64,000 nucleotides of DNA from an uncultured bacterium (GCA_902776035.1 CACYOO010000012.1:1-64000); one strand, 5' to 3'. Numbered from the stretch's first letter, positions 8,331 through 18,017 are shown. Notes: generated by a model from the sequence alone, not told the origin. Made by a program: numbers and translations.

Positions 8331-9281
8331 TTAACCAAACAATTTGAAGTCTGATTGAACGTTGCTGTTTCTTTCTTGTTTCAAAGAATCGATTTCTGTC
8401 TTTAATGCAGTTACCTCAGCTTGCAACTTTTGAATTTGCTGGTCTAACATAGACTCTTGTACTGATAAATCATGTTGAGATTGGTCAAATGCTAGTTGCT
8501 GTTCATCTTCTGCTTTCTGTTTTGCTCTTGTAAATGCTTTTGTATCTCCATCTGCTTTAGCACATGCTGCATCATATAAAAGACCTGCATTTGTTCTGTC
8601 AGCCTGCCACTGAGCATCAGCTTTTTGAAATGCTTCATTTATTTCATTGTTTTTAGCTTTGATTAATTGGTCTTGCATCGTTTTAGCCAACTCGTTTGTT
8701 TTTGCTTGTACATCAGCTTGCCATTTTGCCATAGCTTTGTTATAAGCATCTGTATCGTCAACTGTTTTTGTTATTGGATTACCATTCTCATCTTTTTCTC
8801 CCGTTTCTACTTCTTTAGTATAATCACCTTGACTCGGTTCTGCACCTACAGCTGCTTTTGCATCACTATTCAGTTTTGTACTATAAGTAGACTTGATTTC
8901 TGAAAGAGTAAAGCCCTGACTTGATGTATTTACCGGTTTAAATTCACCTTTACCATTTTGAGGTTTCGGATGAACACCACCCCCTTCACAACCCCACTGG
9001 TTAAGAAAATTCTCTCTAGATGGTCTATCTGTTTTGTCCATACTTTCTATTGTAACACCATCAACATTAACATTTGTTTTACCGGCATCTAGTGAATCTT
9101 CTAATGCATTAAACTTGTCTCTAAGAGCCATTGTCTGCTTTTGATTGTCAATTGTTGCTTGAGATGAACCCTGAGTAAGTTGTAATTTTGATTCAGTCTT
9201 GGTTTCTAATTCATACTCTGCTGTGTAATAAGCGTTGATTAAGACGTTCAACCTTGCGGTGTTTTGTGCTACATCTAACAT
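8331..9281 (-). CDS. Coiled-coil protein without signal peptide, lineage-specific
   Basis: The 316-residue protein is mostly alpha-helical. A first helical part (residues 1-55) contains YYTAEYELETKTESKLQL. A Gly/Pro-rich linker lies around residues 95-110 (CEGGGVHPKPQNGKG). Alanine- and glutamine-rich heptads run from about residue 180 to the end. Composition is richer in A, Q and T than in the neighbours, which suggests high expression. A perfect AGGAGG ribosome site lies 5-6 bases before the ATG, and a strong promoter lies about 165 bp upstream. No known domain is recognised. It could be a structural, surface or exported protein. Confidence 0.7.
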   Translation of the reverse strand: MLDVAQNTARLNVLINAYYTAEYELETKTESKLQLTQGSSQATIDNQKQTMALRDKFNALEDSLDAGKTNVNVDGVTIESMDKTDRPSRENFLNQWGCEGGGVHPKPQNGKGEFKPVNTSSQGFTLSEIKSTYSTKLNSDAKAAVGAEPSQGDYTKEVETGEKDENGNPITKTVDDTDAYNKAMAKWQADVQAKTNELAKTMQDQLIKAKNNEINEAFQKADAQWQADRTNAGLLYDAACAKADGDTKAFTRAKQKAEDEQQLAFDQSQHDLSVQESMLDQQIQKLQAEVTALKTEIDSLKQERNSNVQSDFKLFG

Positions 9282-9446
9282 AATTAACCTCCTTTTTTTT
9301 GCTAAAACTAGCTGCTACTACTATCTACATCATGTATATCGGCATTTTTGCATGAAAACTTTAATCTCCATGCTATTCTACTTTACATTTTGTTACACAA
9401 ATTTAGGATGCTATCTTTCATAAACACATGAATGCTCTACACGTGT

Positions 9447-9475
9447 AAGATAACACAAAAACATTGGTTTGTCAA
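9447..9475 (-). promoter_or_regulatory. Strong sigma-70 promoter of the coiled-coil gene, with long leader
   Basis: On the minus strand a perfect TTGACA (9475-9470), a 17-base spacer and TATCTT (9452-9447) are present. The predicted start near 9440 gives a leader of about 160 nt before the ATG at 9281. The rest of the gap 9282-9620 holds no ORF and nothing else I can name. Confidence 0.75.
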
Positions 9476-9620
9476 GTGTTTTTGCTAATTTATTCCTGTA
9501 ATTAAAGATTATAAGTAGTAAAAAAGCAAAAATTATACTTATTTAGCCCAATAAACAAGCTATATTAACAAAATAGTTTTCTCATGCAACATAAAAAATT
9601 AATAACAATAAATAAAAAAT

Positions 9621-10217
9621 ATGAAAAATTTTATGCGTAATGAAAAAGAAACCACGCAAAATAACAAAAGATTTTTTGATAAAAAAAGGGGACATATAGA
9701 TTGTCATTATTTGCCAAAAGGCATATTAATGAATAGTGATAAACGAATGTATGTAGTTGGTGTAATAGATGATTGTATTAGATTTGCTTGGTGTGAATTA
9801 ACAGATGATATACAAGGTTTAACCGTAATGTTTGCAATAATGCGTTGTTTAAAAGCATTAAAAGCAAATTATGGAATAGAATTTAGAGAAGTTTTAACTG
9901 ATAATGATCCTGAGTTTGGTGGAGGAAGTCAGACAAACAACAATCAAATGACATAACCTGTAAAGAGATTATTTTATGAAATGGGAATAAAACACCGAAT
10001 AAAGCCATATAGACCACAAACGAATGGTAAAATAGAGCGTTTTGAGCGAGCATTGGAAGAAGATTTTGTAGAAGAAACAGTATTTGAAACTAGAGAAGAA
10101 TTAGAAGAAGAACTTCTCAAATACATAGTTTATTACAATGAATACAGACCGCATCAAGGAATTGATGGAATGAAACCTGCAGAACTCTGCAAAAAAAGAT
10201 TAGGTAATAATGAATAG
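9621..10217 (+). pseudogene. IS481-like transposase remnant (DDE/rve domain) with internal stop
   Basis: Two open pieces in the same frame (9621-9956 and 9981-10217) are split by one TAA at 9954-9956. Together they encode the catalytic core of an IS481/IS3-type integrase. The acidic triad is visible: the first Asp in HIDCHY, the second in LTDNDPEF, and the Glu in TNGKIERFERAL. The C-terminal YYNEYRPHQGIDGMKPAEL motif follows. The N-terminal helix-turn-helix half is absent, and the upstream DNA does not encode it in another frame. The copy is therefore doubly broken. Confidence 0.85.
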
Positions 10218-10239
10218 AATTTGTAACAATTTTTGTCAT

Positions 10240-10306
10240 CGAATTATGTAACATATACAAGGACGACTTTTTCTGTCTGTCATACTTGTATATGTTACAT
10301 AATTCG
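10240..10306. repeat. Head-to-head IS ends: 22-bp perfect inverted repeat
   Basis: CGAATTATGTAACATATACAAG (here as its two halves CGAATTATGTA and ACATATACAAG) at 10240-10261 is repeated exactly in inverted form at 10285-10306, with 23 bases between. It starts 23 bp after the transposase remnant stop, so the left arm is probably the right end of that IS. The right arm would be the end of a second copy that is otherwise lost, or the pair is a hairpin element. Confidence 0.7.
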
Positions 10307-10355
10307 TCATTTTCATAAATTCATACTTCATATATATGATATAATACAGTATATG

Positions 10356-10383
10356 TTGACATTTAACCTTATTATATTATAAT
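10356..10383 (+). promoter_or_regulatory. Sigma-70 promoter for the small HARE-HTH-like gene
   Basis: A perfect TTGACA (10356-10361), a 16-base spacer and a perfect TATAAT (10378-10383) lie 33 bases before the start codon at 10416. Confidence 0.8.
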
Positions 10384-10415
10384 TTGAAGTATAGATAATT
10401 AAAGAGGGAGATAAC

Positions 10416-10688
10416 ATGATTTATTTCTTACATGATGCAATGAAAATGGTCTTGAGAAAAAAAGTTAAACCAATGACACCTAAAGAAATCTCTGACATCA
10501 TAAGTACAACTAAAATTTTTGTAAATGTAGACGGAACATCTGTATCTGAAACAGACGTACTCATGAGAGCACTTTTACATCCTGAGATATTTAAAGTGGA
10601 TTATGAAAATAAAAATATGATTTCATTTAATCCGTCTTATAAAGAAGCTAAACCAGAATCAGAATCAGGAAATAAATTCAAATTATAA
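10416..10688 (+). CDS. Small HARE-HTH-like winged-helix protein
   Basis: The 90-residue protein resembles the HARE-HTH domain found in RNA polymerase delta subunit and in restriction-associated proteins: an initial helix, then PMTPKEISDIISTTKIF, then a wing with PEIFKVDYENKNMISFN. In known proteins the domain joins DNA or chromatin effectors. Here it stands alone with a strong promoter, a GGGAG ribosome site and its own terminator. The C-terminal tail is short and charged. Regulatory function is inferred only. Confidence 0.55.
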   Translation: MIYFLHDAMKMVLRKKVKPMTPKEISDIISTTKIFVNVDGTSVSETDVLMRALLHPEIFKVDYENKNMISFNPSYKEAKPESESGNKFKL

Positions 10689-10734
10689 AATGATTTCATA
10701 ATTATACAGTATAACAACTATATTAACATATTAC

Positions 10735-10773
10735 AAAAAGAGGTTGTCCATGTTTTTTGGACATCCTCTTTTT
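10735..10773 (+). terminator. Intrinsic terminator after the HARE-HTH-like gene
   Basis: AAAAAGAGGTTGTCC (10735-10749) pairs with GGACATCCTCTTTTT (10759-10773) with one mismatch, followed by more T residues. It lies about 45 bp after the stop. Confidence 0.85.
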
Positions 10774-10893
10774 TATTTGTATTCTCCCTAATTATTACAA
10801 TAAAAAACAATGGATTGCAATGCTCTTTACAGTCGCTTGCAACAACGACAGCATGACAATTGTCTAAACTAATTTTCTAAAAAAAATTTTTAT

Positions 10894-13392
10894 TTACATA
10901 TTGTTTAGTACAACTTTGTCGAATTTATTTTTATAAAAATCTATGTTTATATTCAGTTTTTTACCTATTTCCAATAACATTGATACTAACTTTTTATCAG
11001 CATTACTTTTTGATTCTGAATAGTTATCAATTAATATACCTAATGTATGGAAAACTTTTGTAAAAAATAAATTTTGTGCTTCGGATATTTCAACTTTCAA
11101 ATCTAATTTTTCAATAAAATCAAAAATTTCCAATGTTGCGGCTGCCTGATGTATTTCAATCGAATTAGCTATTCTTATTATATTTTGAAGTAATTTTTTA
11201 CTAAACATTTTACTTGTTTGTGTTTTATCAATTTCAATTCCCAATTGTTTTGCTTCAAAATTTATATCAGCCGCATGTTGAATTATTTCTTCATCAACAA
11301 AACCTTTAGAACCATTCATTAAGTTGTTAAATTCTCTGGCTAAAGTATAACCTGCCGCAAGTTTAAATTCATCAGGAACGCTCAAGCCCAATGATTGCAT
11401 GTGGTAAATAGGTGCTTTACCTTCATTATAAATTTCTTCATAAGTTGCAGCTAATTTATCCATTTTGTCTTTTAACATTATTTCTAGTATTTTACGACGT
11501 TCTTCTATAAATATATCTTTTAATGTAAAATATTCCTTACCAAAGTTGTCATCTATGGCTCTTATTGTTTCTGTTAAAGGATTTAACATAAAGTTTCTTA
11601 CAAGTTCTTTTTGAAGCTTTATAAAATCTTCTTCGTTAGTAAAGTTTTTAATTGCACAATGGAAATCACCTTCTTGGTATTGTAAAAGAACAAAAGCCAA
11701 ATCAGATTTTTCTAATGTTACTTTTGATAAAACTTCGATATGTCCTATAACAAAATTTGTATTACTTTGTTGAACTTTTTTATAAGATAATTTTTTAATT
11801 TTATAACAGTAAATATCTTCTTCGTCATCAAAATCTTGATATAACGAACTAATTGCCCATAAAGAAGCGATTTGCCTTGTCGTTACAATAGATGGTTTAA
11901 CAAATCTGTTATATATATCTTTACTATTACCATATTCTTTTATATTACTTTGAGCATTACTTAAAATATCAAGAAATTTTGTTTCAAAATCCTTATCCGT
12001 AAAATCTGAAGCAAGCTGAATGGCACGAGCGGCATATTTCATTATTTGAATTGTTTCAATACCTGATATTTCAGAGAAAAACCAACCGCAGCTTGTATAC
12101 ATTAACATTGTTTGACGTACTATTTCTAACAACTTCATACCATTTACCTTATCTTCATAAGATAAATCAGGTAAAAAGTTTTCTTTTTGGAAATTTTTAA
12201 TTACTCTTTCCGACCTGTCAAGAATAACTGATATATATTTATTTCTAACATCCCAAGGATTATATGCAAAATATTTTTTACCCTCTGTTTCAAAAAGAAC
12301 AGACATTTCATCTCTTATATAATCTAATGCCTCTCTTAAAGGTTTTCTCCATTTTTGATTCCATCCAGGTTGAGCACCTGTAGAGCATCCGCAATCTTCC
12401 ATCCAACGTCCAACACCATGGCTACAGCTCCAAGAAGATGCAGGTTTAATCTCAACTTCCCAATCAGGTTGATTTTTAGCCAAATATTCCGAATAATTGG
12501 TAAGTATAAATCCGTCATCTTTTGCTTTAACCTTTACAGCATACGCTAATGCCATATCACCAAATTTTGTATGGTGTCCGTAAGATTCACCATCAGTCGC
12601 AATATTTACAAGTTGGTTATAATTTCTCGAATAAGATATACCCTCTTTTAACCTTTTTACAAATTTATTACCATCGGTTAAAAGTTCATCAAATGCAACA
12701 GATTGAGATATAGCACCGTCATAGAAAAATAAATCAATATATTTTCCAGGTGCAGATTTTATATAATATCTGTAAGAACGAGCAGGATCAATATTACCCC
12801 AGCTTACATCCTGCCAATTATCTTCTTTTATCGGTTTTACTCTTGCTGCCTGAAAAGGTGAAAGGATAGTAAATTTTATATTATTTTCTGCTAAAACTCG
12901 CAACGTATCATCATCAACTGCTGCTTCTGCTAACCACATACCCTCAGGATGCCTTCCAAAACGGTATATAAAGTCTTGTATTCCCCATTTTACCTGAGTT
13001 TGTTTATCATTTTCATTTGCTAAAGGCATAATCATGTGATTATAAACTTGAGCAATAGCATTTCCATGCCCGTCATGTTCTAATACACTTTTAATATCAG
13101 CTTTTATTATTCTATCGTATGTATGAGGAGCAAATTTTTCCATCCAAGATAAGAGCGTAGGACCAAAATTAAAATTTATATACTCATAATTATTTACAAC
13201 ATCAAGTATTTTATTTCTATTATCTACAATTTTTGATACAGAGTTAGGATTATAACACTCTTTACAGACTCTTTCATTCCAATCGTGCATTGGTTTTGCA
13301 CTATCTTGTAATTCTATTGCTTCCAGCCATGGATTTTCTCTAGGCGGTTGATAAAAGTGTCCATGTATTGTTAGGTATGTCTTATTTCCCAT
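10894..13392 (-). CDS. Glycoside hydrolase family 57 with DUF3536
   Basis: The start TYLTIHGHFYQPPRENPWLE carries the GH57 first motif (H-x-H-x-x-Q-P-x-R). Further motifs are GMWLAEAAVDD near residue 155, whose Glu is the probable nucleophile, FFYDGAISQSVAFDELL, and ATDGESYGHH. The C-terminal half (about residues 460-820) matches DUF3536, usual for this large subgroup. Such enzymes act on alpha-glucans such as glycogen or amylopectin, probably in the cytoplasm because no signal peptide is seen. I chose the ATG at 13392, where GGAG lies 9-10 bases upstream. The in-frame ATG at 13434 adds a poor 14-residue leader. The gene stands alone, divergent from an antiporter. Confidence 0.9.
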   Translation of the reverse strand: MGNKTYLTIHGHFYQPPRENPWLEAIELQDSAKPMHDWNERVCKECYNPNSVSKIVDNRNKILDVVNNYEYINFNFGPTLLSWMEKFAPHTYDRIIKADIKSVLEHDGHGNAIAQVYNHMIMPLANENDKQTQVKWGIQDFIYRFGRHPEGMWLAEAAVDDDTLRVLAENNIKFTILSPFQAARVKPIKEDNWQDVSWGNIDPARSYRYYIKSAPGKYIDLFFYDGAISQSVAFDELLTDGNKFVKRLKEGISYSRNYNQLVNIATDGESYGHHTKFGDMALAYAVKVKAKDDGFILTNYSEYLAKNQPDWEVEIKPASSWSCSHGVGRWMEDCGCSTGAQPGWNQKWRKPLREALDYIRDEMSVLFETEGKKYFAYNPWDVRNKYISVILDRSERVIKNFQKENFLPDLSYEDKVNGMKLLEIVRQTMLMYTSCGWFFSEISGIETIQIMKYAARAIQLASDFTDKDFETKFLDILSNAQSNIKEYGNSKDIYNRFVKPSIVTTRQIASLWAISSLYQDFDDEEDIYCYKIKKLSYKKVQQSNTNFVIGHIEVLSKVTLEKSDLAFVLLQYQEGDFHCAIKNFTNEEDFIKLQKELVRNFMLNPLTETIRAIDDNFGKEYFTLKDIFIEERRKILEIMLKDKMDKLAATYEEIYNEGKAPIYHMQSLGLSVPDEFKLAAGYTLAREFNNLMNGSKGFVDEEIIQHAADINFEAKQLGIEIDKTQTSKMFSKKLLQNIIRIANSIEIHQAAATLEIFDFIEKLDLKVEISEAQNLFFTKVFHTLGILIDNYSESKSNADKKLVSMLLEIGKKLNINIDFYKNKFDKVVLNNM

Positions 13393-13560
13393 AATAATTA
13401 AACTCCGATTTTTAATATTTATATAATACCACATACATAATGCAAAAATCTAATTTGTTTAAAAAAAATATATCAAACAGACTATTATTATTTACACTCA
13501 AAAAATAAACCATGTTATAATATTTTATGTATTATAGAATTTAAACAATTTTAATATAAA

Positions 13561-14880
13561 ATGAGTATTTTATTATTTAATCCTGTCATTATATCAGTAG
13601 TTTTATTATGTATATTTTGTCTTTTGGGCATAAATGTATTACTTGCAATTATGTTATCTGCTATTATTGCAGGTTTGATAAGCGGTATGCCTATCAGTAA
13701 AACTATGGAAATATTTATATCAGGTATGGGCGGAAACTCTGAAACCGCTTTAAGCTACATTCTATTGGGAACATTTGCAGCAGCCATGACACATACCGGT
13801 TTAACTACTATTTTGGCTAAAAAAATTGCTTCAATAATAAGAGAAAAAAAGATAATACTTATATCTATAATTACACTTATAGCTGTATTTTCTCAAAACT
13901 TAATTCCTGTTCATATTGCATTTATTCCAATATTAATACCACCCCTATTAGGAATTATGAATAAATTAAAAATTGATAGACGTTCTGTTGCATGTGCTTT
14001 GGCATTTGGTTTAAAGGCACCATATATAGCAATTCCTGCCGGATTTGGTCTTATATTTCAGGGTTTAATAGCAGAAAATATGACACTCAACGGAATGAAT
14101 GTTTTACGAAGCGATATTTGGAAATCCACCTGGTTTTTGGGATTAGCCATGTTTGTAGGACTTTTGATTGCAATTTTTATATCCTATAAAAAACCAAGAA
14201 TATATAATAACTGTTCTATTAAAGAAAATTCTTTAGAAACAGCAGATAACAATGCACTAAAATTAAATAAAAACCATTATATTATTTTATTTGGTGCTTT
14301 AGCTACTTTTATTGTTCAATTATTAACAAAATCCTTACCGCTTGGAGCTCTTATCGGATTAGGCATTATATTCGGAGGAAAAGCTGTAAGTCATAAAAAT
14401 ATGGATAAACTAATTAATGAAGGTATTGGTTTAATGGGATATGTTGCATTTGTAATGCTTGTTGCAGCCGGCTATGCCCTTGTATTACAAAAAACAAATG
14501 GTATAGATACATTAATTAATTCACTTTTACCTTTTATGCAGAACAGTAAATTAATAGCGGTATCTTTAATGTTATTAACCGGATTATTCATATCAATCGG
14601 TATAGGTACTTCTTTTGGAACTATACCTATATTAGCAGTTTTATTTGTACCTTTATTTATAAAACTCGGATTTTCGCCTACAGTTTCAATAGTAATTCTG
14701 GCAGCAGCAGCAGCTTTAGGTGATGCCGGTTCTCCTGTTTCCGATACTACTTTAGGCCCTACATCCGGACTTAATGCGGACGGACAGCATAACCATATAA
14801 AAGATACTTGTTTACCGACATTTTTACACTTTAATATACCTTTGATTTTATTTGCCATTCTAGCCATATACATTTTTTAG
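13561..14880 (+). CDS. Na+/H+ antiporter family protein (NhaC-like)
   Basis: The 439-residue protein has about 11-12 membrane segments. It contains the family's N-terminal block (FNPVIISVVLLCIFCLLGINVLLA type), the central SQNLIPVHIAFIPILIPPLL, and the C-terminal ALGDAGSPVSDTTLGPTSGLNADGQHNH. This pattern is that of bacterial Na+/H+ antiporters related to NhaC and Gnt permeases. It would exchange cytoplasmic sodium for protons. A TTTACA/TATAAT pair (13491 and 13516) with a long spacer is a possible promoter. The substrate could also be an organic anion. Confidence 0.82.
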   Translation: MSILLFNPVIISVVLLCIFCLLGINVLLAIMLSAIIAGLISGMPISKTMEIFISGMGGNSETALSYILLGTFAAAMTHTGLTTILAKKIASIIREKKIILISIITLIAVFSQNLIPVHIAFIPILIPPLLGIMNKLKIDRRSVACALAFGLKAPYIAIPAGFGLIFQGLIAENMTLNGMNVLRSDIWKSTWFLGLAMFVGLLIAIFISYKKPRIYNNCSIKENSLETADNNALKLNKNHYIILFGALATFIVQLLTKSLPLGALIGLGIIFGGKAVSHKNMDKLINEGIGLMGYVAFVMLVAAGYALVLQKTNGIDTLINSLLPFMQNSKLIAVSLMLLTGLFISIGIGTSFGTIPILAVLFVPLFIKLGFSPTVSIVILAAAAALGDAGSPVSDTTLGPTSGLNADGQHNHIKDTCLPTFLHFNIPLILFAILAIYIF

Positions 14881-14920
14881 AGGTACTTGTGTTAATAAAT
14901 ATAAAACAAATGTAAACAAA

Positions 14921-14949
14921 TTGGATATGTCATTTTTAGTATGTATAAT
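14921..14949 (+). promoter_or_regulatory. Promoter of the pxpA-yvcK operon
   Basis: TTGGAT (14921-14926), a 17-base spacer and TATAAT (14944-14949) precede the gene by 26 bases, with GAGG ribosome site in between. Confidence 0.7.
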
Positions 14950-14974
14950 AATAAAAAAAGAGGTATAAATTTTA

Positions 14975-15772
14975 ATGGAAAAAGTATTAGAAAAGAGATA
15001 TGCAGTAAAAGGAATAGATTTTAACTGCGATTTAGCACAAAGTTTTGGTATATATAAAAATGACTCGGAATTTGAACTTTTGGATTATGTAAGTTCAGCA
15101 AATATTTCTTGCGGTTTTCATGCAGGTGATCCTGTCATAATTAAAAATGCAATATTAAAAGCAAAAGAGAAAAATATTGTAATAGGAGCTCATATAGGTT
15201 ATGACGATATACAGGGTTTTGGTTACAGAAAAATGCAATTATCAGAAGATGAATTAAACGCACTTGTTATATATCAGGTAGGTGCATTAATGTCATTTGC
15301 AAAATCATTCGGGCTTGAAATAGAATATGTAAGACCTCACGGTGCAATGTATAAACAAGCGGCAACAGATTTTACATTTGCATGTAACATTATTAAGGCA
15401 ATGAAACAATGTTCAAAATGGCTTACATACTATGGAGCTGCAGGTGATACTACCGTAAAAGCCGCAGAATTTTGTGAAGTAAATTATGCACAAGAAATAT
15501 TTTTAAATAAAACTTATAATATAGACGGAACTGTTGATTTTGATATTGACGATAATTCTAATTATGATTTTAATATAAATAGGTTAAAAAACTACTTATA
15601 TACTAGCGAAATTGATAATAAAGAAAAAGGTAAAACAAAAATCACAGCTGATACAATTCATTTTTCAAATACATTTGAAAATTCTGCTGATATTATAAAA
15701 GATGCAAATTTGTTGATAAAACCTGAACCTGTTAATTACTTAAAAGTAAAATCATCAGGTTGGGCTGAATAG
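14975..15772 (+). CDS. LamB/YcsF family, 5-oxoprolinase subunit A-like
   Basis: The first 170 residues follow the YcsF/PxpA pattern: GIDFNCDLAQSFGIY, SANISCGFHAGDP, GAHIGYDDIQGFG, VRPHGAMYKQAA. Family members (PxpA) work with PxpB and PxpC to open 5-oxoproline. No pxpB or pxpC is in this neighbourhood. Two deviations are visible: the usual DLGESFG is DLAQSFG, and the usual GAHPG is GAHIG. The C-terminal third is unlike standard PxpA and lacks its Arg-rich segment. It may therefore have a different substrate. It lies 18 bp before a yvcK-like gene in an operon. Confidence 0.72.
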   Translation: MEKVLEKRYAVKGIDFNCDLAQSFGIYKNDSEFELLDYVSSANISCGFHAGDPVIIKNAILKAKEKNIVIGAHIGYDDIQGFGYRKMQLSEDELNALVIYQVGALMSFAKSFGLEIEYVRPHGAMYKQAATDFTFACNIIKAMKQCSKWLTYYGAAGDTTVKAAEFCEVNYAQEIFLNKTYNIDGTVDFDIDDNSNYDFNINRLKNYLYTSEIDNKEKGKTKITADTIHFSNTFENSADIIKDANLLIKPEPVNYLKVKSSGWAE

Positions 15773-15790
15773 TGAAAGAAAGTAAAAAAG

Positions 15791-17098
15791 ATGAATAAGA
15801 TAAAAAACACTTTTAAAGATAAAATGAAAGAAGCAATTTGGCTGCTTCCAGGATTAGAAGTAAAACGCTGGTTTGCGTTAATTTTTATAGGTTCTTTATT
15901 TATAACTATAGGATTAATGATATTTTTTGATTTACGTCCTGTATATTTTATCATGGAATTTATACGAAAAATAGCAATGACATTCCCTACAGACATTTTA
16001 GCTATTTTTATGACTGTATTTGGTGTATATTTATTTTTTAAGGGCTGGCAAAAAACTAATGTATCTATGTTAGATATACATAATGGTAAAGCTGAAGAAA
16101 CTATTTTAGAAACATTATACCGAAGAAGAAAATTAAACAGAGGTCCAAAGATTGTTGCAATTGGTGGTGGTACAGGACTATCAATGTTATTAAGAGGTAT
16201 AAAAAGAATTACCAATAATATAACTGCCGTTGTAACCGTTGGTGATGATGGCGGAAGTTCCGGAAGATTAAGAGAAGAAATGGGCGTATTACCTCCCGGA
16301 GATATAAGAAACTGTATAGCAGCATTAGCTGATGATGAAGATTTGATTACAAAACTTTTTCAATACCGTTTTAATTCAGGTGAAGGTTTAAAAGGACATA
16401 GTTTTGGTAATCTGTTTTTAACTGCATTGTGTTCTATAACCGGTGATATGTATCGTGCAGTAAAAGAATCTTCAAATGTACTTTCAATCAGAGGAAGGGT
16501 ACTACCGTCAACATTGGATAATATGCGTTTAGCCGCAGAATTTGAAGATGGTCGTATTATTCATGGTGAATCCGCTATTCCTGAAGCACATGGTAAAATC
16601 AAAAGGTTATTTACCGAACCATCCGATTGTAAACCATTAGAAGATGTACTAACCGCAATAAAACATGCCGATTTAATTATATTAGGGCCGGGCAGTCTTT
16701 ATACAAGTGTTATACCTAACTTACTTGTAAAAGAAATTGCTAATGCCGTAATTAAATCTAATGCAAAAAGAATTTATGTATGCAATGTCATGACACAACC
16801 GGGAGAAACTGATGAATATAAAGTTTCTGACCACTTAGAGGCATTATATAAACATGCCGGTAGTGATAAATTAGTTGATGCAGTATTAGTTAATAAGTCA
16901 TTACCTAAAAATATGTCCGATAATTATGAAAAATGCGGTCAATTACCTGTTATTTTAGACAAACAAAATATTAATGTAGATATTGTTCAAAAAAATCTTA
17001 TTGAAGAAAACAAAGAGGGATTAGTAAGACACAGTTCACACAGAGTAGCAAGAGCAATTTATTATTGGTATAGAAAATCCCAAAGAGGTAATAAGTAA
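15791..17098 (+). CDS. yvcK: YvcK/CofD-like UDP-sugar-binding protein with N-terminal membrane anchor
   Basis: Residues 20-85 hold two membrane segments. From residue 115 the typical block KIVAIGGGTGLSMLLRG, then TVGDDGGSSGRLREE and PPGDIRNCIAALAD, begins the CofD-like fold. Later signature pieces are GHSFGNLFLTAL, LGPGSLYTSVIPNLLV and CNVMTQPGETDEY. In Bacillus, YvcK binds UDP-N-acetylglucosamine and supports cell-shape and gluconeogenic growth. The membrane-anchored form is common outside Bacillus. It follows the PxpA-like gene by 18 bp and is followed after 3 bp by a membrane protein, so the three probably form one operon. Confidence 0.92.
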   Translation: MNKIKNTFKDKMKEAIWLLPGLEVKRWFALIFIGSLFITIGLMIFFDLRPVYFIMEFIRKIAMTFPTDILAIFMTVFGVYLFFKGWQKTNVSMLDIHNGKAEETILETLYRRRKLNRGPKIVAIGGGTGLSMLLRGIKRITNNITAVVTVGDDGGSSGRLREEMGVLPPGDIRNCIAALADDEDLITKLFQYRFNSGEGLKGHSFGNLFLTALCSITGDMYRAVKESSNVLSIRGRVLPSTLDNMRLAAEFEDGRIIHGESAIPEAHGKIKRLFTEPSDCKPLEDVLTAIKHADLIILGPGSLYTSVIPNLLVKEIANAVIKSNAKRIYVCNVMTQPGETDEYKVSDHLEALYKHAGSDKLVDAVLVNKSLPKNMSDNYEKCGQLPVILDKQNINVDIVQKNLIEENKEGLVRHSSHRVARAIYYWYRKSQRGNK

Positions 17099-17101
17099 AT
17101 T

Positions 17102-18001
17102 ATGAAATTAATAAAATATATTATAAAGGGAACATTTTCACTTTTAAAATTAGTACAATTTTTATTGTTTATGCTTGCCGGTTTGACAACAATATATTTT
17201 ATTCTTTCAACATTACAATATAACTTGCCTGCAACAGCAAATGATTTTTTTAGAACAATTTATGAAATACAAAAGTCTATTTTCGCTCCAAGTTGGATAC
17301 ATATTGCTAATGTTGATTTTACTTTAATTTTATTTGCATTAGAAGTAATTGTATTTTCATTTCTTTTGTTCTTTGCAGAAGATTTTGTTTTGAGTTTAGA
17401 AAAATCTTTTGATAGAGTACAATTGTATAACCATAAGGAAAGTGAAAAAAGATTTAATAAAAAATTAAGTAAGAATGTTAAAAAAAATTTAAAACAAAAA
17501 GATATAAAATTAGTAGGTGCATTTAATATTATTTTAAAAAATGCCGGACTAGTACGCATTGAAAATGAAGTATTAGAAGATGCTACTCTAAAATACAACT
17601 TAAAATTAGGTAAATTATTAAAGCAGAGCTTTAATATTGATCTTCGTAAAGATAATAACATGTTTATCATATCTACGGAAGATTTTAAAAATGTTGATGA
17701 AATCCTTGATACAATTTATAAATATGGGATAAATGCAAAAGCAGATGCTAAAAAGAATAATTATTATTTAGAAATTTATTCTGCAATAAGCATTACATAT
17801 AAAAAAGATACTTTTGCAGATTTTATACCTGTACTCAAAAAACTTATGGAATTATCAAGTGCAAATAAAACAACTACAAAAGCAGATTTTAAATTAGAAT
17901 ATGAAGCTTTAAGCAAACAATCATTTGACTTTTCATCTATGGGAAATTATTTTATTGCTGATAAAATGGAAGAAATATTTTATACAGAGAGAAAACAATA
18001 A
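17102..18001 (+). CDS. Hypothetical membrane protein downstream of yvcK
   Basis: The 299-residue product has two hydrophobic segments (about residues 13-37 and 73-93) and then a Lys-rich soluble part with alternating helical and beta sections. No domain is recognised. It starts 3 bp after the yvcK stop and ends before a terminator. The operon position suggests a role linked to cell-envelope or shape control by YvcK, but this is only context. Confidence 0.7.
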   Translation: MKLIKYIIKGTFSLLKLVQFLLFMLAGLTTIYFILSTLQYNLPATANDFFRTIYEIQKSIFAPSWIHIANVDFTLILFALEVIVFSFLLFFAEDFVLSLEKSFDRVQLYNHKESEKRFNKKLSKNVKKNLKQKDIKLVGAFNIILKNAGLVRIENEVLEDATLKYNLKLGKLLKQSFNIDLRKDNNMFIISTEDFKNVDEILDTIYKYGINAKADAKKNNYYLEIYSAISITYKKDTFADFIPVLKKLMELSSANKTTTKADFKLEYEALSKQSFDFSSMGNYFIADKMEEIFYTERKQ

Positions 18002-18017
18002 TTTATAAAATACATAC

